Below are positions 34,217-42,687 of a stretch of 64,000 bases of DNA, piece after piece; the stretch's first letter is position 1; each line of letters opens with the position of its first letter. The DNA lies in the NCBI RefSeq assembly GCF_003050905.1, contig NZ_QAOT01000015.1; one strand, given 5' to 3'. Made by a program: the position numbers and the translations under genes. This DNA is from Cereibacter_A azotoformans (GTDB lineage: Bacteria; Pseudomonadota; Alphaproteobacteria; Rhodobacterales; Rhodobacteraceae). The notes beneath the pieces were generated by a model, which had not been told where the DNA came from, made no database searches, and saw nothing but the letters and a program-made list of their open reading frames with translations.

Positions 34217-34558
34217 CTATTCCTTTTCCATGGTGCACTGGAGCGGATGCTGGTGGCGCCGCGCGAAATCCATCACCTGGGCCACCTTGGTCTCGGCGAC
34301 CTCGAACGAGAAGACGCCCACCACCGCCAGCCCCTTCTTGTGGACGGTCAGCATGATCTCGAAGGCCTGCGCATGGCTGAGGCCGAAGAACCGTTCGAGC
34401 ACATGGACGACGAACTCCATCGGCGTGTAGTCGTCATTGAGCAGCAGCACCTTGTAGAGAGGCGGCCGCTGCGTCTTGCTGCGGGTCTTGGTCAGGATGG
34501 ACGTGTCGTCGCCGGTGCCGCCCGTCTTGTCGGACATCTGAAGCGGACGAAGTTTCAA
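34217..34558 (-). CDS. clpS: ATP-dependent Clp protease adaptor ClpS
   Basis: N-recognin that delivers N-end-rule substrates to ClpAP. The 113 residues hold a variable N-terminal tail and the core [20 protein letters not shown], then [20 protein letters not shown] and the C-terminal [10 protein letters not shown]. The substrate-pocket residues in NDDYTPM and the following helix are conserved. The start at 34558 gives the usual length. A TATACT -10 element lies 50 bp upstream. Confidence 0.95.
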
Positions 34559-34607
34559 GATCGTGGCTCCTGCCGGTGGGCGGATTCGCGGTTTGCGAGA
34601 GAGAAAC

Positions 34608-34636
34608 AGTATAGTCGGTTTTCATCCGTCGGAAAG
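34608..34636 (-). promoter_or_regulatory. Possible clpS promoter
   Basis: Reading leftward, a near-perfect -10 TATACT (34613-34608) is preceded at 17 bases by a poor -35 (CTTTCC, 34636-34631). The predicted start leaves a leader of about 45 bases before clpS. Confidence 0.4.
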
Positions 34637-34708
34637 GGGCGGACATGACGCGGAGAGGCTTGCGGCCGGGGGGGCTTGCGGCTTAATCCGGCTGCGACGG
34701 GAGGGGCT

Positions 34709-35422
34709 ATGGACCGGCGCATCACCACCATCGCGTTCGACGCGGACGACACACTCTGGCAGAACGAGGCCTTCTACCGGCTGACGCAGGAGCGTTTTGC
34801 GGCCCTGCTCGCCGACCATGTCGAGGCGGGCCGGCTGCATGACCGGCTGCTCGAGGCCGAGCGGCGCAACCTCGGCCACTACGGATTCGGCATCAAGGGC
34901 TTCATGCTGTCGATGATCGAGACCGCCATCGAGGTGACCGAGCAGCGGGTTCCGGCCGCGGTGATCGGCGAGATCATCGCCGCAGGCCAGGAGATGCTGG
35001 CCCACCCGATCGAGCTTCTGCCCCATGCGCGTCAGGCCGTGGAGGTCCTGGCGGCCGATTTCCGTGTCATTCTTGTCACGAAGGGCGATCTTCTCGACCA
35101 GGAGCGGAAGCTCGCCCAGTCGGGGCTGGGAGAGATGTTCGACGCGGTCGAGATCGTTTCGGACAAGAACGCGCGCGTCTATGACCGGATCTTCCGGCAG
35201 CACGGCGACGGACCGGAGCGCGCGCTGATGGTGGGCAACTCCTTGAAATCCGACGTTCTGCCACCGATCGAGGCCGGGGGATTCGGCGTGCATGTGCCCC
35301 ACGGCCTGACCTGGGCGCTGGAACATGCCGATCCGCCCGACGGGCACCCGCGGTTCTTCACGCTGCCGGACCTCGCCGGGCTGGCCTCGCTCATCGAGAC
35401 CCTTAACGAGAATCCGCCGTAA
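34709..35422 (+). CDS. HAD-superfamily phosphatase
   Basis: Haloacid-dehalogenase-type hydrolase of 237 residues. Motif I is AFDADDTLWQNEAFY with the nucleophile Asp, motif II ILVTKGD, and motif IV MVGNSLKSDVLPPIEAG. The cap region is helical. The ATG at 34709 follows GGGAGGGG. The substrate is undetermined; related proteins act on small phosphorylated metabolites. It is divergent from clpS and separated from the next gene, dacA-like, by 177 bp. Confidence 0.87.
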   Translation: MDRRITTIAFDADDTLWQNEAFYRLTQERFAALLADHVEAGRLHDRLLEAERRNLGHYGFGIKGFMLSMIETAIEVTEQRVPAAVIGEIIAAGQEMLAHPIELLPHARQAVEVLAADFRVILVTKGDLLDQERKLAQSGLGEMFDAVEIVSDKNARVYDRIFRQHGDGPERALMVGNSLKSDVLPPIEAGGFGVHVPHGLTWALEHADPPDGHPRFFTLPDLAGLASLIETLNENPP

Positions 35423-35599
35423 CTTGAAGTTCTTGACCGGGCGCGCCCCACTTTTGCCACAGACGTTAAAAAGGCTGGCGAAAGCCCTTGAAATGGAGGG
35501 GTTTTCCTGAATCGCCTCCTGTGCTAGCGTCGGGTCAAATCATAAGATCCCCGGACTGCGTAAACCGGCGGAAACGAGGCAGACAGAAGGACAGGCGAC

Positions 35600-37021
35600 G
35601 TGACATCGCAGCTGGGGCAGTACGTCCGGAAAATGCTATTCGTGGTCGCAGCCGTGGTGGTTGCAGCGCAGTCGGCCGTTGCCGCGCCCTACGCGGCCAT
35701 CGTCATGGATGCGCGAACGGGCGAGACGCTTTACGAGACCAACGCCCGCACGCGCCTGCATCCGGCGTCATTGACCAAGATGATGACGCTCTACATCACC
35801 TTTCAGGCCATCCAGCGGGGCGAAATCTCGCTCGACAGCATGGTGACGGTGACGAAGAACGCGGCAGCGGAACCCCCCTCCAAGCTGGGCCTGAAGAGCG
35901 GGCAGCGCATCGCGCTCCGCTATCTGATCCGCGCCGCCGCCGTGAAGTCGGCCAACGACGCCGCCACCGCGATCTGCGAGGCGGTGGGCGGCTCCGAGGC
36001 CGCCTTCACCGAAAGGATGAACCGGACGGCGAAGGCCATCGGGATGACCAACTCGACCTTCAAGAACTGCCACGGCCTCACGGCCGAGGGTCATCTGTCC
36101 ACCGCCTATGACATGAACATGCTGGGCCGGCGGCTCTTCTTCGATTTCCCCCAGTATTACAACATCTTCTCGCGCCGGACGGCGGATGCGGGCGTGACCA
36201 CGGTCTCGAACACCAACAGACGTTTCCTCGATGCCTACAAGGGCGCGGACGGGATCAAGACCGGCTACACCTCGCCCGCGGGCTACAACCTGACCGGCTC
36301 GGCGCAGCGCGGCAACAAGCGCATCATCGCCACGGTCTTCGGCGGCAAGAGCACCGCCCACCGCAACGCCAAGATGGCCGAACTGCTCGACCTCGGCTTT
36401 CGTGAGGCGCCGGCGAACGCCAAGGTCCGCAAGCCGGCCCCGATCGACACCAATGCCCTTGCGATCGCCTCGGCTCAGGCGGCCCAGCAGCCGCCGCTCG
36501 AGATGGCGTCGCTGACACGGTCTCCGCGGCCGCAGGCCCGGCCGGGCTCGTCCGCGGCCATCGCGGCGGCCGCCGTGGTGAACTCGATGCAGGGCGGGAT
36601 CGAAAGCGCGCTGGCGCAGGCTTCGGCCGAGGATGTGGTGGCGATGCAGGTGGCGCAGGCGGTTTCGTTCGAGGGCGAGGGCTCCGATTCGGGCATCGCA
36701 CCCCGCAGCCGCCCGGCGATGCAGCTGGTGGCTGCCTCGCCGGTGCCCACCTCACCCGAGGTGATCACCCGCATGTCCACCTCGGGCGGGCGCCACTGGG
36801 GCGTGAACGTGGGCCGTTTCCCCTCGCGCACGGCGGCCGAGCGGCAGCTCATGCAGATCGCGCTGGCCGAGACCGGCACCCTCGCCGAGGGCCTGCGCAA
36901 GATCATCGACCGCCCCGGCGGGTATGATGCGAACTTCATGGGTCTCACGCAGGACCAGGCCGATCTCGCCTGCCGCCGCCTGCAGGCCCGCGCCATCCAG
37001 TGCTTTGCCATCGGCCCCTGA
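35600..37021 (+). CDS. D-alanyl-D-alanine carboxypeptidase (S11) with SPOR-like C-terminus
   Basis: Low-molecular-weight penicillin-binding protein of 473 residues that trims peptidoglycan pentapeptides. The GTG at 35600 opens a signal peptide ending AVAA (about residue 29). The active-site motifs are S57-LTK60, S117-AN119 and K220-TG222. A long low-complexity segment follows (about 275-380). The C-terminal 80 residues (HWGVNVGRFPSRTAAERQL and after) look like a SPOR domain that would bind division-site peptidoglycan. It ends in a strong terminator shared with the opposite ccoS gene. Confidence 0.88.
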   Translation: MTSQLGQYVRKMLFVVAAVVVAAQSAVAAPYAAIVMDARTGETLYETNARTRLHPASLTKMMTLYITFQAIQRGEISLDSMVTVTKNAAAEPPSKLGLKSGQRIALRYLIRAAAVKSANDAATAICEAVGGSEAAFTERMNRTAKAIGMTNSTFKNCHGLTAEGHLSTAYDMNMLGRRLFFDFPQYYNIFSRRTADAGVTTVSNTNRRFLDAYKGADGIKTGYTSPAGYNLTGSAQRGNKRIIATVFGGKSTAHRNAKMAELLDLGFREAPANAKVRKPAPIDTNALAIASAQAAQQPPLEMASLTRSPRPQARPGSSAAIAAAAVVNSMQGGIESALAQASAEDVVAMQVAQAVSFEGEGSDSGIAPRSRPAMQLVAASPVPTSPEVITRMSTSGGRHWGVNVGRFPSRTAAERQLMQIALAETGTLAEGLRKIIDRPGGYDANFMGLTQDQADLACRRLQARAIQCFAIGP

Positions 37022-37042
37022 GCTCACAGCCGACCCTCCAAC

Positions 37043-37074
37043 AAAAGGCCCGCGAGGTGACTCGCGGGCCTTTT
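37043..37074. terminator. Bidirectional rho-independent terminator
   Basis: A perfect 14 bp stem, AAAAGGCCCGCGAG and CTCGCGGGCCTTTT, with loop GTGA. The A-run on one side and the T-run on the other make it functional in both directions, closing both the carboxypeptidase gene and the convergent ccoGHIS operon. Confidence 0.9.
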
Positions 37075-37096
37075 GCCATGCGCCTCTGGTCCGCCC

Positions 37097-37255
37097 CTAT
37101 TGCCGGGGCTGATCGTCGTAATCGGTCTTGAGGATGCGGTTCGCGTCGCCTTCCGGGTCGTCATACTGGCGCGACTTCAGCGACCAGAAGAAGGCGGCCA
37201 GCCCCAGCCCCCCGAGGAAGAGCGAGATGGGGATGAGGTAGGCAAGAATGTCCAT
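37097..37255 (-). CDS. ccoS: cbb3 oxidase assembly protein CcoS
   Basis: Small membrane protein of 52 residues needed for maturation of the cbb3 oxidase, likely for cofactor insertion into CcoN. One N-terminal helix (ILAYLIPISLFLGGLGLAAF) is followed by FWSLKSRQYDDPEGDANRIL, the family signature. The ATG overlaps the ccoI stop by one base. It is called rdxS in Rhodobacter literature and is the last gene of the ccoGHIS operon. Confidence 0.95.
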   Translation of the reverse strand: MDILAYLIPISLFLGGLGLAAFFWSLKSRQYDDPEGDANRILKTDYDDQPRQ

Positions 37256-39468
37256 CACTTCACCCGCAGCGCATTGAGCGAGACGCTGATCGACGAGAGC
37301 GACATGGCCAGCGCCGCAGCGAGCGGCGTGGCGAGGCCCACCAGCGCGATCGGAACGGCCACCACGTTGTAGAGGCCCGAAATGGCAAAGTTCTCGCGGA
37401 TCCGCCGGGTCGCCTTGACCGCGATCCGGGCGGCATCGGCGATGGGCGCCATGTCCTTGCCCAGAAGCACGATGTCGGACGCCACCCGCGCCGCATCGAG
37501 CGCCGAGGCCGGCGATATCGACACATGGGCCGCCGCCAGCGCCGCCGTATCGTTGAGCCCGTCGCCCACCATCAGCACGCGCCGCCCCTCGGCCGTGAGG
37601 TCGGAAACGCGCGCGGCCTTCTCGGCCGGAAGCTGGCCCGACCGCCACTCCGCAATCCCGAGCCGGTACGCCAGATCCGCCACGGCGCCTTCGGTGTCGC
37701 CCGAGAGCAGCAGGATGCGCTTGCCCTGCCCCGTCAGCGCGCGCACCGCCTCTTCGGCGCCGGGCCGGAGCCGGTCCGCGAAGGTGATGGCGCGGGTGGC
37801 GCCCGAGATCGAAAGGTAGGTGGCGGTGACCGGCTCGGGCGCGGCACCGACCCATTCGGCGCGGCCGAGGCGGACGGTGCGCCCGCCGTGACGCCCCTCG
37901 ACGCCGAAACCGGGCACCTCACGCAGGTCGGTGACGTGGGCGGGGCGCAGGCCCATGTCCCGCGCGGCCGCCGCCAGCGCCGTGGCGAGCGGGTGCGACG
38001 AGGCCCCGGCCAGCGCCGCCGCCACCTCCAGTTCGGCCCGCGCGAGCGTCGCCAGATTGGTGGGTTGCGGCGTGCCCAGCGTCAGCGTGCCTGTCTTGTC
38101 GAAGACGACCGTATCCACCTCGGCCAGACGCTCGAGCGCGGTCCCGTCCTTGATCAGCAGCCCCTTGCGGAAGAGCCGCCCGCTCGCCGCCGTCACCACG
38201 GCGGGCACCGCCAGACCGAGCGCGCAGGGGCAGGTGATGATGAGAACCGCCGCCGAGATGTTGATCGAGGTCCGCAGGTCGCCGTTCGTGATCCACATCC
38301 AGACCCCGAAGGCGCTGAAGGACAGCAGATGCACCAGCGGCGAATAGAGACGCGAGGCGCGCTCGGCCAGCGAGGTGTATCGGGTCCGCGCGCTCTCGGC
38401 CACCGCCACCAGATCGGCCATCCGGTGCAGCGAGCTGTCCCGGCCGGCCGCCGTCACCCGCAGGGTGAGCGGGCCGGTCAGGTTGACCTCGCCCGCCGAG
38501 ACGACCGTATCCGGGCCCGCCGGGACCGGCAGGCTTTCGCCCGTCAGAAGCGAGCGGTCCAGCTCGGAAAAGCCCTGCGTCACGACGCCATCGACCGGCA
38601 TCCGCCCGCCCGGACGCACGCGCACCAGATCGCCGGCGGCCAGCTCGGCGATGGGCACGGTGACTTCCTCGCCGTCCCGCAGGAGCGTCGCGCGCGGCAC
38701 CTCGAGCGCCGCCAGTTCCTCGGCCGCCGATCGCGCCACGGCGCGGGTGCGATGGTCGAGATACCGCCCGGCCAGAAGGAAGAAGGTCAGCATCACCGCC
38801 GCGTCGAAATAGGCGTGGTGACCCGAGTGGAAGGTCTCGAACAGCGAGATCGAGGAGGCGAGGACGATGGCCAGCGAGATCGGCACGTCCATGCCGAGCC
38901 GCCCGGCCCGGAGCGAACGCCACGCGCTGCGGAAGAAGGGTTGCCCCGCGAAGACGACCGTCGGCAGGGCGATCGCCGCCGAGATCCAGTGAAACAGGTC
39001 GCGCGTCGCGGCCTCGGCCCCCGACCAGACGGCCACCGAGAGCAGCATGACGTTCATCATCGAGAAGCCCGCCACGCCCAGCCGCATCAGCAGGTCGCGC
39101 CCCTGCCGGTCGGTCTCGGTCGCAGACAGCATCCCCGCATCCAGCTCGTGCGCCTCGTAGCCGAGCCGCGACAGGGCCTCGATCAGGACCGGAGCGGTCA
39201 CTTCGGCCTCGGCATCGACCGACACCCGGCGCAGCGTCAGGTTCACCCGCGCCGAACGGACACCGGGGAGTTTCTCGAGCCCGCCCTCGACCGTGGTCAT
39301 GCAGGCGGCGCAATGGGCCGTCGGCAGGGACAGCACGAGCCGCCCCGACGCAGGCCCCACCATGGCCGCCAGCCGCTCGGCCGAAGGCGCCGCGAGGCAG
39401 GCCGGGCAGGCCGACGCGCCTCCGGCGGCCTCGGCCTGGGGCACGTCCATCCGCTCGACCACCGACAT
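37255..39468 (-). CDS. ccoI: Copper-transporting P1B-type ATPase CcoI
   Basis: Cu+ ATPase of 737 residues that supplies copper for cbb3 oxidase assembly. The N-terminus has an extra Cys pair (ACPACL, residues 20-25) and an HMA domain with HCAAC (52-56). The membrane motif is ITCPCALGLAVP, with the TGES actuator loop, DKTGTLT phosphorylation site and GDGLNDTAALAAA hinge further along. Eight membrane helices are expected. The stop overlaps the ccoS start, and the gene starts three bases after the ccoH stop. Confidence 0.97.
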   Translation of the reverse strand: MSVVERMDVPQAEAAGGASACPACLAAPSAERLAAMVGPASGRLVLSLPTAHCAACMTTVEGGLEKLPGVRSARVNLTLRRVSVDAEAEVTAPVLIEALSRLGYEAHELDAGMLSATETDRQGRDLLMRLGVAGFSMMNVMLLSVAVWSGAEAATRDLFHWISAAIALPTVVFAGQPFFRSAWRSLRAGRLGMDVPISLAIVLASSISLFETFHSGHHAYFDAAVMLTFFLLAGRYLDHRTRAVARSAAEELAALEVPRATLLRDGEEVTVPIAELAAGDLVRVRPGGRMPVDGVVTQGFSELDRSLLTGESLPVPAGPDTVVSAGEVNLTGPLTLRVTAAGRDSSLHRMADLVAVAESARTRYTSLAERASRLYSPLVHLLSFSAFGVWMWITNGDLRTSINISAAVLIITCPCALGLAVPAVVTAASGRLFRKGLLIKDGTALERLAEVDTVVFDKTGTLTLGTPQPTNLATLARAELEVAAALAGASSHPLATALAAAARDMGLRPAHVTDLREVPGFGVEGRHGGRTVRLGRAEWVGAAPEPVTATYLSISGATRAITFADRLRPGAEEAVRALTGQGKRILLLSGDTEGAVADLAYRLGIAEWRSGQLPAEKAARVSDLTAEGRRVLMVGDGLNDTAALAAAHVSISPASALDAARVASDIVLLGKDMAPIADAARIAVKATRRIRENFAISGLYNVVAVPIALVGLATPLAAALAMSLSSISVSLNALRVK

Positions 39469-39471
39469 GGT

Positions 39472-39930
39472 TCAGTTCCGGACGTGCAGATCGAGCCGCT
39501 GGCGGAACAGCGTGCCCGATGCGGAGGTGGCCTCGACCCGCAGGATCCATTTGCCGGGCGCAAGCTCCTGCGCCGCGCGGAAGGCGCCGTCGCGGAGGAG
39601 GAACTCGGGCCGGCGGTCGTCGCGCGCCTCGGTCGAGCGGCCGATCAGGACGTCGAGCGTATGGACGGCGGCCGGTCGGCCCTCGGCGTCGCGGAAGCGC
39701 AGCGTGATCTCGTGGGCGGTGTCGTCATAGTCGGCCGCCAGAGACCAGCCGAGCGCCTGCTGCGCCGTCCGCTCGGCGTCGAAGGTCTGGCTGGCCACGT
39801 AAGGATTCTGCACCTCGAGCCCCGGAAAGGTCGAGACCGCCTTGAACGCCATGAGAAGATTCACCGCGATGATGACGCCGAAGGCCCCGACGGTGATGGC
39901 CAGAACCTTGCGCCCGGTGATTTCGGCCAT
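39472..39930 (-). CDS. ccoH: cbb3 oxidase assembly protein CcoH (FixH)
   Basis: Membrane protein of 152 residues required for cbb3 oxidase stability. A single N-terminal helix (KVLAITVGAFGVIIAVNLLM) is followed by a periplasmic FixH domain; conserved FPGLEVQNPYVASQTFD lies just beyond the membrane. Near the C-terminus WILRVEATSASGTLFRQRLD matches the family. The ATG at 39930 comes one base after the ccoG stop, so the operon is tight. It is the rdxH gene of Rhodobacter. Confidence 0.94.
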   Translation of the reverse strand: MAEITGRKVLAITVGAFGVIIAVNLLMAFKAVSTFPGLEVQNPYVASQTFDAERTAQQALGWSLAADYDDTAHEITLRFRDAEGRPAAVHTLDVLIGRSTEARDDRRPEFLLRDGAFRAAQELAPGKWILRVEATSASGTLFRQRLDLHVRN

Positions 39931-39931
39931 G

Positions 39932-41365
39932 TCAGTTGCCCCTTCCGTTGAAGATCGTGTCGTGATGGACCCGCTGCGCGGCCGAGAGATCCTCGACCCA
40001 GAGCCGGACATCGGTGCGCTCGGCCTCGGCAGCCGAGGTGCCACGGTTCGCGATGATATAGACGCGCTGGGTCATGGTCTCGTTCGCGGGAACGGTTACC
40101 ACGGAACCCGGCACCCCCTCCAGCGAAAGGGCGAGATCGGCGGCGCTGGTCACCGAGATCTGATAGTCGCGCGCCTCGCCCTGCTTGTTGCGCAGCCGGA
40201 CGTCGTAGGTGTTGCGGATCGACCCGTCGGAGAGCGTGACGAAGATCGGGTTGCGCAGCGGCGTCACGTTGATGTCGATCGGCGAGCGCAGGAAGAGGGC
40301 CACGACGAGCGCCACGCCCACCCCGCTCCAGAGGGCGGTGTAGAACAGGGTCCGCACCCGGAAGATGTGCCGCCAGGCGGACCGGGCCGGCTGGCCCGCA
40401 CGCTCGGCGCGTTCGTCGGTCAGCGCGAGGTAGCCGATCAGGCCGCGCGGCTTGCCGATCTTGTCCATCACCTCGTCGCAGGCGTCGATGCAGAGCGCGC
40501 AGGTGATGCAGGCAAGCTGCTGGCCATCCCGGATGTCGATGCCCATCGGGCAGACGTTCACGCAGGCCATGCAGTCGATGCAGTCGCCCTGCGTCTCCGA
40601 GACCGGCTCACCCTTCTTGAGCTTGCCGCGCGGCTCGCCGCGCCATTCGCGGTAGGCGACGGTGATGGTCTCCTCGTCCATCATCGCGGCCTGGATGCGC
40701 GGCCAGGGGCAGGCATAGATGCAGATCTGCTCGCGCGCGAAGCCGCCGAAGGCGAAGGTCGTGGCGGTCAGGGTCGCCATCGTGATGTAGGCGACGGGAT
40801 GGGCGTTGCCGGTCACGAGATCGACGAGAAGCGTCGGCGCATCGGTGAAGTAGAACACCCAGGCCCCGCCGGTGGCGAGGCCGATCAGCAGCCAGAGCGT
40901 CCATTTCGTAAGATATTTCCGCGTCTTCTCTAAGTCCCACCGCTGCCGCAGCAGGCGGATGCGCGCGTTGCGGTCGCCTTCGACCCAGCGTTCGACGAGG
41001 ATGAAGAGATCGGTCCAGACCGTCTGCGGGCAGGCATAGCCGCACCAGACGCGCCCCGCGGCCGAGGTAAAGAGAAAGAGGCCAAGTCCCGCCATGATCA
41101 GCAGGCCCGCCACGAAGTAGAATTCGTGCGGCCAGATCTCGATCATGAAGAAGAAGAAGCGCCGGTTCGCGATGTCGACGAGGATCGCCTGATCGGGAAG
41201 GCTCGGGCCACGGTCCCAGCGGATCCAGGGCGCGATGTAGTAGATCCCCAGCGTCACGGCCAGGATCCACCACTTGAGAGTGCGGAACTGGCCGCTCACC
41301 CGCTTGGGGAAGACAGGCTCGCGCTTGGCATAGAGGCTGGACGTTTCGGTATCGGGGCTGGTCAC
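39932..41365 (-). CDS. ccoG: Iron-sulfur membrane protein CcoG (RdxB)
   Basis: Membrane ferredoxin-like protein of the cbb3 assembly system, proposed to reduce copper for CcoI. I start at GTG 41365, which has GGAG nine bases upstream, because the FNR-like box lies further upstream in the leader. This gives 477 residues with about five membrane helices. Two clusters of Cys (CIDCMACVNVCP and CITCALCIDACD) would bind two [4Fe-4S]. A NosR/NapH-type motif GYACPQTVWTD precedes them. It is the first gene of the operon. Confidence 0.95.
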   Translation of the reverse strand: MTSPDTETSSLYAKREPVFPKRVSGQFRTLKWWILAVTLGIYYIAPWIRWDRGPSLPDQAILVDIANRRFFFFMIEIWPHEFYFVAGLLIMAGLGLFLFTSAAGRVWCGYACPQTVWTDLFILVERWVEGDRNARIRLLRQRWDLEKTRKYLTKWTLWLLIGLATGGAWVFYFTDAPTLLVDLVTGNAHPVAYITMATLTATTFAFGGFAREQICIYACPWPRIQAAMMDEETITVAYREWRGEPRGKLKKGEPVSETQGDCIDCMACVNVCPMGIDIRDGQQLACITCALCIDACDEVMDKIGKPRGLIGYLALTDERAERAGQPARSAWRHIFRVRTLFYTALWSGVGVALVVALFLRSPIDINVTPLRNPIFVTLSDGSIRNTYDVRLRNKQGEARDYQISVTSAADLALSLEGVPGSVVTVPANETMTQRVYIIANRGTSAAEAERTDVRLWVEDLSAAQRVHHDTIFNGRGN

Positions 41366-41423
41366 GACGGACTCCGGCTTCGTGGATGTTCCGGGTGCTA
41401 TCAGACAGGACCGCCATGGCAAC

Positions 41424-41437
41424 TTGACATCGGTCAA
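41424..41437. promoter_or_regulatory. FNR-like box upstream of ccoGHIS
   Basis: TTGAC-ATCG-GTCAA is a perfect dyad matching the FNR consensus TTGAT-N4-ATCAA with one change in each arm. Its centre lies about 65 bp before the ccoG start codon. The position fits FnrL control of the assembly operon, but the changed arms make it a weaker site than those at ccoN and fnrL/hemN. Confidence 0.7.
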
Positions 41438-41557
41438 AATTACGCATCCGTGATGCATCATTCACGGCAGGGACAGGCCCTCCATCTCCCGCTCTGGGGC
41501 ATGGGAGGCGCCGACCCTCCGCACTCGGAACGCGTGAACTGAACCGAGGGCCGGCGT

Positions 41558-41585
41558 CGGCCCGGGAGATCATCCCCCCGGGCCG
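41558..41585 (-). terminator. Stem-loop ending ccoNOQP
   Basis: CGGCCCGGG and CCCGGGCCG form a 9 bp GC stem with a 10-base loop, starting 13 bp past the ccoP stop. No T-run follows, so it might act as a terminator or as an mRNA 3' stabiliser between ccoNOQP and ccoG. Confidence 0.45.
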
Positions 41586-41597
41586 CTTCAGCACCAC

Positions 41598-42476
41598 TTA
41601 CTCGCCGCCGCCGAGGCCGTGGACATAGATGGCCACCGACCGGATGTCCGCTTCGGACAGGCGGTTGTTCCAGTTGGGCATCACGCCGAAGCGCGCGTAG
41701 GTCACCGACTCGGTGATCGTCTCGCGGCTTCCGCCATAGAGCCAGATCGCGTCCGTCAGGTTCGGGGCGCCCACGTCGCGGCTGCCGGTGCCATCGTCGC
41801 CGTGGCAGGCGGCGCAGTTGTCGAGGAAGACCGTCGCGCCTTCGGTGGCAAGAGCGGCGTCATGCTCCTGCCCCGAGATCTGCAGGACATATTCGACCAC
41901 CTGCGAAAGCTGGGTGTCATCCAGCAGACCGTCGGCGCCGAAACGCGGCATCTCGGAATAGCGCGCGTTGTCGTCGGTCGTGTTGCGGATGCCGTGCGTG
42001 ACGGTGGTGTGGATCGACTCGATGTCGCCGCCCCAGATCCAGTCGTCGTCGAGCAGGTTGGGATAGCCCTGCCCCTGCACGCCCGCCGCCCCCGAGCCGT
42101 GGCACTGCACGCAGTTGGTGCGGAACACGGCCGCACCGGCGTTGGTCGCGTACTGGACCAGATCCGGGTTGGCCGCGATCTCGGTCAGCTCCGTCTCGAC
42201 GAGCCGCGTGCGGATCTCGGCATTGGCGTCGGCGTAGGCCTGGATCTCGGCGGCCACATCGGCCCGCGTCGATTGGCCGAGAAGCCCCTTGGTGGCGTCG
42301 TTCACCAGCGGCCAGGCCGGGTAGAGGATCGAATAGCCGATCGCCCAGATGATGGTGACATAGAAGGTCCAGAGCCACCAGCGCGGCATCGGATTGTCAT
42401 ATTCCTCGATGCCATCCCAGGAATGGCCCGTGGTCGGCGGCTCGCCCGGCTTCTGTTTCGTCGGTTTCACACTCAT
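41598..42476 (-). CDS. ccoP: cbb3 oxidase diheme cytochrome c subunit CcoP
   Basis: Membrane-anchored diheme cytochrome c of 292 residues that passes electrons to CcoO/CcoN. The N-terminus (HSWDGIEEYDNPMPRWWLWT) is the CcoP signature, followed by one membrane helix (about 34-56). The two c-heme sites are CVQCH and CAACH (about residues 121 and 215). Methionine ligands occur in SEMPRFG and FGVMPNWN. The ATG overlaps the ccoQ stop by four bases. It is the last gene of ccoNOQP. Confidence 0.98.
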   Translation of the reverse strand: MSVKPTKQKPGEPPTTGHSWDGIEEYDNPMPRWWLWTFYVTIIWAIGYSILYPAWPLVNDATKGLLGQSTRADVAAEIQAYADANAEIRTRLVETELTEIAANPDLVQYATNAGAAVFRTNCVQCHGSGAAGVQGQGYPNLLDDDWIWGGDIESIHTTVTHGIRNTTDDNARYSEMPRFGADGLLDDTQLSQVVEYVLQISGQEHDAALATEGATVFLDNCAACHGDDGTGSRDVGAPNLTDAIWLYGGSRETITESVTYARFGVMPNWNNRLSEADIRSVAIYVHGLGGGE

Positions 42477-42676
42477 TTCCTCGCCTCCTCGGACGACGAC
42501 TCCGGGTCGTCATCGGCGGGTTTTGTCTCGTGACGGAAGATCGCGTTGGCGGCGTCCTCATGGTGCTTTCGGCTTCTCGGACGCCAGGCCCAGAACACCA
42601 CGCCCACGAAGAAGAGCGTCATCACGACCAGCATCCAGCTGTCCGCAAAGCCGCGCAGCAGGCTGTAGGTCTCCAT
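42473..42676 (-). CDS. ccoQ: cbb3 oxidase small subunit CcoQ
   Basis: Single-helix subunit of 67 residues. The helix (SWMLVVMTLFFVGVVFWAWR) is followed by the polar tail RPRSRKHHEDAANAIF. In R. sphaeroides CcoQ is reported to stabilise the oxidase and to help signal electron flow to the Prr regulatory system. It is placed between ccoO and ccoP as usual and overlaps the ccoP start. Confidence 0.96.
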   Translation of the reverse strand: METYSLLRGFADSWMLVVMTLFFVGVVFWAWRPRSRKHHEDAANAIFRHETKPADDDPESSSEEARK

Positions 42677-42687
42677 GCCCCGCCCCT

